Source of the DNA: Membranipora membranacea
Lineage: Eukaryota; Bryozoa; Gymnolaemata; Cheilostomatida; Membraniporidae
Reading direction: 5' to 3'
Assembly (NCBI GenBank): GCA_914767715.1
Contig: OU612068.1
Span: 1,302,001 to 1,366,000, forward strand
DNA length: 64,000 bases
Shown: positions 50,801 through 62,800 of the stretch, piece by piece
Layout of the letters: every line of letters starts with the position of its first letter
Position numbering within the stretch: the first letter of the stretch is position 1
Translations under genes and position numbers: made by a program
The notes under the pieces: generated by a model
Database searches by the model: none
What the model was told of the DNA's origin: nothing
What the model saw: only the letters and a program-made list of their open reading frames with translations

Positions 50801-53800
50801 GGAATCCACCAATATTAGTGGCAATTAATCCTAAAACAGCTCCAAGATGTAATATGGAACACAAATATGAAGCGAACGGGGAACCGAATGGTTTTTTGTC
50901 TGAATAGTAGACCAGTAGATAAGAGAGTTGAATCTCACCTTGAGTGTATCTAGAGCGGATAGAGCAGCTTCTAGAGCTGGGATAGCTTCAGCTAAATCAG
51001 CTTCACACTCATCTTTGAGAGCTTGTGACTCAGCGGCTTGTTCACTGGCTACAGCTTCATCCTTAGCTACTAACTCACTAGTGGCGGACACCTGACAAAA
51101 AGAGAAAAATGTAGGTGAGGAATAAAATAATATTTTCTGTTTCTGTTTCTGAATATATCATGCAATTCTTGAATGGCAAGCCCTTCAACATGACTGCATA
51201 TATATTCCCAAAATGGTATAGTTTCATGATTATGTCAGTGCAATAGAGATATATTCCAAAAAGAATTTTAAAATTTTGCAGAAATCATTTCCCCTTAACA
51301 ATAGTGAAGACAACTATGCAAAAACTCAATGTATCCTGAGAACATTCATGGAGGGTCATCGCCATTAGCAGATTAAGGCATTGTGATTAAAACATATAAC
51401 GAGTTCTCTAATTTCTTATACACATAGAAAGCACAAACCTCTTTACTCTCTTTCTCGATGACTACCATCATCTTCGCCGTCTCCTCCGATGATTTCACAA
51501 GTTCTGGCTGCAGATCTTCCAGCTCTTTCTGCATCTCAGCAACCTGAAGTTAGCCAGAGGTTTTATTAGAAATCAGAATGTAATATCAGCAGGACACAAA
51601 TTTTTCTTTTCATTTGAGATTTCCATTTCTTTAAAATTATGTGTAAATTGCTAATTAATAATATTCCCAGAATGTCTTGTTTAGGTTTAAAGAGTCTCAA
51701 TGTTTTTAACACCTAACCACAATGGGTAGATGGAAAGCTGGCGTAGGGACAAACACAAGCAGATGCGATAATTTACCATTTGGAGAACAACAAGTTGCCA
51801 ATTAGCCGTTCAATCGATGAGCCATTTCCTGCCTTTCTCTCATATGACCAGTTAGCTCAGTTGGTAGAGCATAGGCCTGAGTATTCAGTGGTTTACATCA
51901 AGATATTCAAGAAGAAATTCAAGATTGATGCCTAAGTCCCAGGTTCGAGTCCTGGTACTTTTCCTGACTGGATTTCTGATCAGCATATGGTGTATGTCAG
52001 TAGAGTTAAGTTAACCTCACCTGTGAAGAAGCGAAGGCCAGCTTCTCCAGACCCACTTCATATCTTCGTTTGGCTTTACTTGTCTCATCTTGTTTGCTGC
52101 CCAGCAGATTTTTGAAGGAGCCTATGAGCTCTAGATAGGATGTTGGTGTAACATAATTGTATCTACCCAATTCCTCCAGATACCTTAAAATATAAAATAA
52201 TCGTTGTGAGCTATCTGAATTTTTTTAACACTTTCATTGGCAGTCTATTTCATTCCAGTAGCGGAATGTTTTCTCAATAGTGCCGAAAAAAAAGAGGAAA
52301 AGGTAAAATGATGATAATGATGACCACATCTCTGCAGATTCATGAAGTAATTGTAATAAAGAACAGTTAACTTGACACATCCAGATGGCAAACATTTAGA
52401 GTTCTATGATTATTACCTGGTTGAGAGGGTCTCAGCGCTTGTGTGGAAGGTTTTACAAAGGTTAACACATTCATGTTTCATCCAATCTTCTATCTCCAGA
52501 TTCTCGAGGTATTTGTTACCCACTTTCTCTAGGGCCTCTTCTGGCCACGGCTGGAACCAGTCGATTGTACAACAGTTAATCAGTGAAGGGAACTGTCTCA
52601 GTCTACAATGGTAAAGAAAAAGAGGATGGAAAACAACATACTATAGTTGGTTTTAAAGCAACAACTTTTCGTCAGTTCGTTATAGACAATTGAACTGTCG
52701 CAAAATGTTTTTTTTTGTGATTTTCTATACTGTATCGATAGGCGCATCAATTGGAGAAAAAAAACTAACCCACTTTTGACCAATGGCAAGAGTATGTCAC
52801 AATTCTCGCTGATAACGAGCAGTTGTTTGGAATCAGCTGCCCTGAGTTAATATCAGACAGTACAGCCTGATTGAGCAGCTCATATTGCATATAAGATAAG
52901 ATGGACTGTTTTTATGTACCTATTTCTGAAGGCGTCTCCGATGGGGCTGAAAGCGATCACAATGTGCAGATTCTCTTTACACTTATTGACAAAGAATGTG
53001 AACATAGCGAGAGGAGTGAAGTCAGCATTCTTATCCTCTGTGACAGCCATCATAGCAGGCCTCACCATCTCCATAATATCTGCCTTCTCATCTGTCGCAA
53101 ACAAGTTTGGCACCTCACCGGTGTTCAGTAAACTGTCAATGTCCTCAAGGAAAGATTCCTGTCACAAGGTAGATAATTGCGTTAGAATATTTTAATTCAT
53201 GGCAGCAGCAGGTATCCATTCTAGTATGGTGACATTGGGCAAAACTTGACATATCCATGTATAATATTGGTCTCAAACTTCTGAATAGCAATAAAGATGT
53301 TTCCATAATAAAAAGCAGTTTCATGCGTAGCGTGTTGCCATGCATCCTGGTTTGAGCTGAGTTTCTCTTGTGCAAAGCTATATGCTCCAGATGATTGTGA
53401 TCACAACATAGAGTGTGTAATGGATACACAGGAACTTTACCCAATAACTCTGATTTCATGACACAAAGAATTCAATCGAATAACAAGACATTTACAAGAG
53501 GTAACAAGAGTGGCAAAGCTACTCTGCTCATCTGAGAAGGTATGATAGGGAGGGTCTGTAGGGTAGTGTAAAAGTAGGCTTGCTAGGTGTTTTCATTAGC
53601 TCATTTATGCCATTCAACTAATCCTTCATTTAATTCCCAAAATAAGAATAATGTTGGATAATTATTTTTCTTGTAATTAAGGGCTTAGTTGAAATGGTGA
53701 ATATATGAGATAACGTATTCAGCAATGGGCAGCAAAGTACCCTTTACAGGAGCTCAGAAGATTTTGAGATGATGAAGTTACCATCTGTCAGAAGTTCAAA

Positions 53801-56800
53801 CTGAATACAAACGGATTTTCTTCCATCTCAGGTTTTAATATTGGCTTTAGTGTCTTCCAGCTATGCAAAGACATATAACATGTGTATCTTCTTTACAATT
53901 TTTCATTTTACTTTTGACGCTCTCTCCATTTTTCTATACCAGAAGACCTATAATGGTAATTTTGAATGTCTCCGCATCTAAATGGTTCCATGGTCCAAAT
54001 AAAGCTACATACATAACAGGAAACATCTGCTGAGGCTGACGCTGAAGTAACACATACCTGTTTGATCTGTGAGTCAGCTATTAGGAATGTGGTAGGTTTT
54101 CCCTCAGCTCCTGCTTTCTTCATCACACTCTTAATGTCTTCTCTCCACTCAAAGGTACCGTAGTTCTTAGAGATCTCCGGCTGGAAGAAATTATAACTGG
54201 CCATAGCTGTGGCTAGTTTAGTCAGGGATTGTCTTCCACTACCTCCTACTCCGACTAAGAGTGCATGACCTCCTGACAACACAAAGTTACCAGTTTATTG
54301 GGTGCTCATAAAATCCTATTATACCTTAATGTATATGCTGTGTCCCACTCACTCTATCCATTATTGCAGCGCTAGGATTTCAGCAGAAATGTTGCTACAA
54401 TCTCAAACCGCAAAACAGAGATTCCGCTATATGAGAGCAACAATAATGAGCAAACAACTGCTGCTTCTTACCAGGGCTCCTGAGAATTCTACACATTCTA
54501 GATAGATGCTCCAGCACATATCTGAATATGACCAGGTTCATCCTGTTCTTGTGTGTATTATTGTACTCCTCGAGGCACTGCTCGGCCACCTTATAGAAGT
54601 CGTCTATAGAGAATATCTCTGTGTATACTCTGTCCTCAGGTTCAGCGTCCGGCAGCATGTAGTCACCTGGTATATAAAAACTGTGTATCAAAATCATCGC
54701 ATGAAAAACGCTGCCATTGTTGAATGTCTAAAACTGAGTTAAATTATTATACATGTTTTGCAAATGCTAGAAAATTGGATTTCTAAATAAAGATTTTACT
54801 AAAACAAACTACGACACTCTATGACAGTAAAATCTAGTATAAGCGACTCAAACTCACCAAACATTAGCGATCTCAGATCGGCTTCTTTGATTTTTGAGTC
54901 TTCAGTGAGATGCTCAAAAACTCCCTCAAAGTTCTCTTTGAATTCTTCCTTGACGAGCCTTTTGATGACCTCAAATAGCCAAGCTCTGTCAGCATCATCA
55001 GTGAGACGATCATAGAATACACGGAACACCTCATGTACCCATAACCTGATCATTACCTTCTTATTCTCTACCTGTAAATAAGCAATCAAATGGGTTAGCT
55101 GTTATAAACTATGAGATAACGTATCCTGGTATCTCACAAACTTATTGAGCAGCCCCATGGGGATTGCTATTGCTCTAGTTTTGACTAAAAGACTGATCAA
55201 TGAATTTGATGCGAGTTCCTTGATCATGTGAATTTCCAATCAGCGGAGCTACAATGCTTAGAGAAAACGGGATATAGCTACATAAAGCAATGAACTCGCT
55301 CTCCCCCAGGAAGAACAACACATATCAATTGTGGGTGGGAGAGTGAGTTGATTGCATAAAGGAAAGACATAAAATCTGGAATTTGTTTTTGGATGACGGG
55401 ACGCAATAGTGCTGGATATTTGAGACATGTAAACAGACAGCAAACAATCATGTGTGAAGTGATCTATTTACACTGAATAAAGACAAAAATCCGGATTTTT
55501 AAATTAGAGTAATGACCAAATTTCTTCATCCTGATTTACACATATAATAGAAAGTTTGATTTAAGAATCGTCTGCACAAGGCTTTGCAAGAGTAACTCCT
55601 GATAATTTCTTAGCCAAAAGAAGTATTTACAGAAATCTGGTCAACTCCTTACATATTGGCATAAAAAGAAAAAATAGAATTACCTCCTCTGCATAGATCT
55701 CAACCTGGATTATAGTATAATATGATTTGCATATATCTAAAGGAATGCACTGGAATATCATGCGATCTAGATTGGTGTAGTTTATTGCTCGAAACCAGAG
55801 ATCCATTGGCAAATATATTAGGGTAAGCTGATAAATTAACCTTAAGAAATGATGATCCAGCATATAGCTAACAATTCTGCTATAACGACATCTTGTTCTG
55901 TTGCAAAGTAGTCTAAGAACCTATCCTCGGAGCTGAGCCAGCTGAGGTTAGTATGAGCTACAGTTCTCAGGCTAGTATCCAAAAATAACAAGATCATATA
56001 TGGTTTTATACCTGTGGCTTTTTGATGAGGCAAACTCCGAGAATAACTCTGCTGAAATCTCTCAAGTTGAACACATAGTGAGACTTGGCAGGAGTTGGTA
56101 AAAGCTGCTTCATAGCTTCTTTGTACACATTCAGGGTCGCTGCCACAATTCCGTGAGCTGTCAACAGAATAACGTCAACATGGATTATAATGTTATATTT
56201 TTCTCTCGCTATTGCATGTTATCCTACCAAATATTAATTTGACTTGCCTTTTTTGAAAATGGTCAGGAATTCTTTCTGAATGGTAATTATTCTTGTAAAA
56301 ATTATTATCAGCTCTTTGATTCTCAACTCACCGACATTGAAGAAGTCAGCAGCGAAGTCTTGCCTTCTGAAGTAAGTGGATATGAGAGTGGAGAAGATTT
56401 TAGTCATAGCCTCATCATTGAATGGAGTTATACTGACTATGTTGAAATGTCTGAGGAATCTGGGAGTGACATCATTCCTGCCTCCTCCTGGAGGTCCCAT
56501 AGCTGAGAGGAACTGTATATCCTGTAGTACAAGCTTACTGGTGTCCTTCAGATCGTACCTGAGAGGGAGAAAAACAGGTTATAGTAAGATCAGTATTGAC
56601 ACATCAGTTCAGTACTTCCGTGTGACCAATTAAACGATCGAACACAATCATCTTTATGCTTCAATATGTCTTGTAATCATCAAAACAGATGCAATATTCT
56701 TAGTGGATCACTTTAATAATAATTGATAGGTCTTTTTGCGGGAATCATGTTCCAAGTTGAGGTTTTACTGTATGCTTACCAGTTGCCCTGATCTAGGTAT

Positions 56801-59800
56801 TGTCTGAGCAACTCAATAGGAGGTTGGGCTCCATAGACCTCCTTCTGTGGCATGTTCAAATCATCCACAAATATTATACACTTCTTCCCCATAGGAGGGC
56901 CAAACACACCCTTACGCCTCCTGTCCAGTTTAGCCATGATGATGAACTGTGTCTGGTTAGCACTGGTTTGAGCTGACATGTTGACGAATGATGGCAGGTA
57001 CTCATCTCTACTCAGACCGTTCAACATCATATCCTGTACATAGGCACTCTTACCTGCAACAAGTATACATGTTGATGCCTAGAATATGGTGGCTTAATCA
57101 AAACTGATACGGGAAAAGTATAATTGATCGCTCAGGGGGTCTTTTAAATAGAATGAGCAATGCTTTATTAAAGCAAATTATGACTATCGCATCGCTCAAC
57201 ATTATCACTTGGTCTTTCAAATTGCTCCCAAATAGCTCACTGAGAATGTGTGTAGTGCCATCAATGAATGAGCGATTTACAAGCGAGACTCTAGCGTATC
57301 ACTCACTCATTGATTGAGCGATCATATTGTGATTTTGGCTGTTTTTAATTGAAAGACCCCCCACCTCCCAGATTGACAACAGAGAGGATAAAAAATTGAA
57401 GTCTAAATCGCAAATTGCATCTGTGGCAATAAATTTTTCTCACCTGTTCCGGTTGGACCCACAAACAGCAGAGGAATCTTGTACTGAATACAGAACTTCA
57501 TGAGATAAGTGTACCTCACAGTATCTATAGTCGGTACTAAGATCTGTCTGATGGGTGTGGAGGCTGGGATAGTCGAGCTCTTGATAAACTCGTTCCAGTT
57601 CTTCCATCCACCTCGGCCACCCTTCATCTAAAGTAAATGTCATAAGGATTCTTAAGATATACATATTATTGAAAAACAGTTTATCTAATTATTATCATTT
57701 GACATGATTGGCAGGTAAAATGGTCAACCTTCGAGGTAGGTGACAAGAGGCCACATGACCTATGTTGGAGCTGTTGACTACATTGCAAATAGAAGGTGAT
57801 TTCTCTACTAACATTGACTTGAATCTACTAATATATAAGTCGAATCATTTCAAAGTAATATTATTTTGCGCTTTGAAAATATGGGACTATACACCCATGT
57901 CTAAAAAATACATAGATAAGTTCAAGAGCATGCCACAGATCTACCAACTGCCTAGTACTTCCTACACTCCTAAAATACATTAGCTGCTTAGGCTCAGGCA
58001 AGTTATGTCTTATCCATAGGACTACCGCATTTCCTAACTTTGGGAAATGCAGTAGTCTTATCAATCATATCGAATAGTGATAACAATAACAATTGTCATC
58101 CAAGCTAAGCACGTCAGCACAGCTATTCATACCTTGTTTTGTTTACCAGTGAGAGAGTTAAGTGGCTGCCCAATCACTGATAAGCAAAATAATCAGGTAC
58201 TCTATGACCAAAATTAAATATGGTAAATCTGTTAATTGTGGGGAAAAAAAGATCAGAACTTGGCGGGTTATATACGAAAATGAATATGCTAGGGAAGTAG
58301 CGCAGCACTCAATATCATAGTGAATATGTACTTACGGGCATCTAGTGAATAGAACAACATTATGTACACAAGTTAGTTATATACAGCGTCAACACAGTGA
58401 GGATACAGCAACACCACGCATAAACTCTGCACACTGGTAAGTGCAGAATTTGTGCACTCGCCAACAAACGGTAGGCAACTCCTCAGGTAACAGCTTAACA
58501 GTCACAATGGAATTCCACAAGTACGACACTCACATAATCAGTGATCACGCTTTTGGTTAATACTTTTTTGGGATGGGAGCATGTGAAAGTGCAAAAGCCC
58601 AAACATGGCAGTGCAAAGCTTGTCAGATACAAACCACAAATAGTAAAGTGTACTTACATCATACATGTAATCATAGATAGTTCCGTCGTTAGGGTAGGGA
58701 AGGTCCATCTTACCGATACATTTGGGTATCGGATGAGCCTCTATCTTACCAAGGCTCATGTCTTTGAGGAAAGCATCAAACTTGGTTCTGCCGTCATGAT
58801 CGCAGGCTGCTCCCACAGACCATGTCATCGAGAAAAAGAATTGTCCCTAAAACAAGAAGGTATTGATGTGTTTAATACACTTTTCATTGATGAATTCCAA
58901 CAGTCAGACATCATATCCTGGATTGTCAATGTCAGACCAGCAGTGAATATATCTGTCTATATCAAAGTAAGCAATGAAGGAAGTATAGAATATAAGATTT
59001 GAATCGGAATAATAAAATTTTTCATATTTCATATTCTTCTTTATTGCTCCTGCAGAGTTGAGATAATACATCATCAACAAAAAAAGGAGAAACACCAACA
59101 AAAAGCCAACATTACATCCAATAAATGTTAGCCCCAAGGCTGTCCTGTCAGAATAAGAGCAGATTGCGTTGAGTAGTTATCTTACTATGATGTAAACACG
59201 AAGGTGTTTGTTATCGGCAGCATTCTCAGCGCTAAGAACTTCATCCAGCAGCATAAACATCCATCTCATCAGGGACCATACCAGATTCTGAGTCTTACTC
59301 GGGCTGTACTCCTACAATTAGATAAAGGTGCTTATATTATTACACTGTTATTGACGATGTGTGGAAAACAACTTACAAACTGATTATGAACTGATAAGAA
59401 TTTGAGATATAGAATAATATGTTGAACCCTAGATTATGGTGAAAAGATATTAATTTGTAAAGCTTACAAATGACATTGTATCCATGGATTGAGAGATGAT
59501 GAAAGTTTTTATGTAACTTGTCCATACGGATAACACGAACATGAATACATGGCGCATCCCAGACAACTAAACATCCTATATGTGATATGTGACAAAAAAG
59601 GGGGGAATGTCCAAGAACAATACCATGCAGAAAATGATATATTCCTAGGTCATGCCCTCCAAACATTGACATAAAACCTGACATAGTCAAGTCAAAACTC
59701 TCATACTGAAATAATAGAATGCGATTTTTTGTGATAGTGAAGAATTTTGAAATGTGATACATGAGAACATCTGTTTAACACTGTAAAGGGTGCGGAAAGA

Positions 59801-62800
59801 TGATGACAGTATGATGAAACATTTTGACAGCATTCTTTGTAGTTCTACCTCTAAAGTATGTTTTTCTGGCTGTGGCTATACAGTAAAAAATCTCTCAGTC
59901 ATAAAAAATATGTAAACAATATGAGCGTCTGCTGGATAACAACTTAGGAGTCGTCATAACCTTACCGCCGCCTCTTTCTGTAAGTAGTGTAATCTTTGTG
60001 AGTGATGTGGTTCGAAGAAAGTACAATTCTATTACATCACACAAGGGAGATGTCTCCTTTCAAGTTTATACTGGGCAGGAATAATAACATTGTGATGCTG
60101 AATACAGATTCTCAGCTTTTGATTTCAACATTTGGTTAAATGTGAAAAATTATATATTTGGTTAAAAATGTCCAACCTTGGTATTTTTCCTGATGAAGTC
60201 AAGAGAAGGATCTAATAGCCACTCAAACAGAGCGTTGACGATCTCCATCAGCTCTGGGTTATCTAGTACAGCAGCTGGCTGGTTCTCCATCCATGATTTA
60301 GCCAGAGGTCTCCAGCCCAATGTACTCGGCTCCAGGTATATCATACCACATCTACTTACTGTAGCAGGCTGTAATATTGGCAAGAGCATCAAGAGTTGTC
60401 CCCTTTTTATATGCATGTTTAAACATCTAAACACACAATATTATTTACATAATATTTAAAAGCTTTCAAAATGAAACTATTCTTCTTGGAATTTTTCTTC
60501 TTTGCAGTAAAATTTTCTCATTCAAAAGTTAAACAATTGTTAGTTTTGCACAGAACAAAGATACTCACCGAGGCCTGAGCCAGATCCATAGTCTCGAATA
60601 TAAGACTCATCACATTAGACATCTGTATAATCTCACCACTCATCAGGCACAGTTTCTTATTATCGTCAAGTACTGTGTTCATGTTCTCAATCCACACAGC
60701 GTCCACCGGCCCGTCAAATAATACCCACTTCCTGTCCGGGGTATCTGTAGAGGCAAACTCTCGGAATGTGTTAGCTACGATTCCGTCTGTCCACTGTGGG
60801 GATGACAAGATTAACAGTGAGAAAACAAGGATAAAAAAGCCGTCTCCACATTAAAGTATTGATTTAACAGCTGTGTTGACTGAAGTCAATTTATTTGCAA
60901 AACGTGAATCCTCAAAACCTCCAACCCTTTCGAAAAATTTGACTGATGTCTGTAAACAAATGAATGCGTGGAAAAAGTCTGTAGCAATAAGTAGAGTGTG
61001 ACATTGATAGATATTCGGATAGAGGCCAGACTGTGAGGTGATCTGCGGACTGGTGCGGTGATCTGAGGACTGGAGAGGTGATCTGAGGACTGGAGCGGTG
61101 ATACGAGGATAAATAATATTTATACATAGTGGACAGCGAAAAATGAGCGATACATTTGGACAAATATTGGAAGATTTTCTTCCGACATATAAAAATGATT
61201 GATCAATTTTCCAGAGGAGCCATATTTATAATTGACTCCGAGAGAACAACTACCTCTGCTCTGTCGCCAAGCCGCTGAAATTTTAAAATCAACATGAGCA
61301 AAAATGGATCTCATCAGCTGCCATAATTTAAATAAACAAATTATAAAAAATAGAATTACTATAGATATACATCGATCAGGTATAATACATTATTGGAGTA
61401 TAGATATTGGGATATCGGGAGATCTTATTATGGGAGTGACTACCTGTCCTTGACCTCCAAACTTCTGTAGTAAAATTTAACGAGTGTGATAAATTACAGT
61501 AGATTTCATTGTCATATTATGGATCATTGTTACTTGCTTGATATCAAACATTGGTATCAAATTACGGGCTTCCACAAAGCGATCCTGTAGGATTACACTC
61601 CGATAGCCTGTTGAGTTGAATTCCTGCAGTCTAACAGGGAGAATTATTCTTATTCAGTCAAGATTTGTTTCAACAAATCACTACTTAGAGTTACTCACCT
61701 CGTGAGAGACAGGATCGAACTGACCATACAGCTGACCCATAGTGATAGATTTAGGGTTGATAATCTTATACATGACCTTCTCATACTCCTCACCGTGTCC
61801 CTCACTGTTTAGCATAGACATTGCCTCGGCGAGGGTTTTCAGTACCTGAGTCTTACCTCCCATTGGCTCACCAACCAACATGAATCTACATCACAGAAAG
61901 GTTAAAGTTGTATGTAAAGCGTATTGAGCTGTGAAAGTTATATCATTTTGTCTGATTCCAAAACTAAATATTTTGAGAAACATAGGTACAGAGCTTTGAA
62001 ACTGTTTGAAGTTTCAACAAAAAAATAGTTCAATTCCAACAAGCCATAACATATTTACCTGCTAAATGCTGATCAAACTGGTACTCCAAATTATACATAT
62101 CGATAAAAAGTATACTGTTTGTTGCACGCTAAGTTATTTCTCCAGGCCATCAAAAAGAGGCTCGCTGATTCAAATCAATTTCTCTGAATTATTTACCCGT
62201 GTCTGACGATCATCATCTCGTAGGTCTGGATGATCTTATCAATGAAGAATTCAGCAGTCTGAAGTTTGTTTTTGGTACAGACTCTGTTCACTGCGTTGAG
62301 GAAGAGATCATAGTCTGCCTTGGGCAGCTCAAGGCCAGGGAAGAGATCACTGATGATACCGTTAAACAGAGGGATATCATGAGCCAGAAACTTCGGCAAG
62401 TTTACATCTATGATGGACCTCAGTAGCTATAATTAAAGATAATCCACTGATGTGATGATGTGTTACAAATGTAGGTCAATTAATGTAAGTGAATTAGGGT
62501 CACAAGTTTAAGTATAACAGTTCTCTGAACTTTGTGGTAGGGGCAGACAATCTACTATTTCCCCATGAACTTTCAGTAACCAAGTTAGATTTATGTGATA
62601 AGTTCAAAGGTTTAACATAAATAAAGTACTCACCAGTATATAACATAAATAAAGTACTCACCAGTATATAACATAAATAAAGTACTCACCAGTATATAAC
62701 ATAAATAAAGTACTCACCAGTATATAACATAAATAAAGTACTCACCAGTATATAACATAAATAAAGTACTCACCAGTATATAACATAAATAAAGTACTCA

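Noticed and set aside
55842-56033. Extra dynein exon between 56,012 and 55,071
   Set aside because: The flanking exons join in phase and match the family without an insert; the frame has no dynein-like motif.
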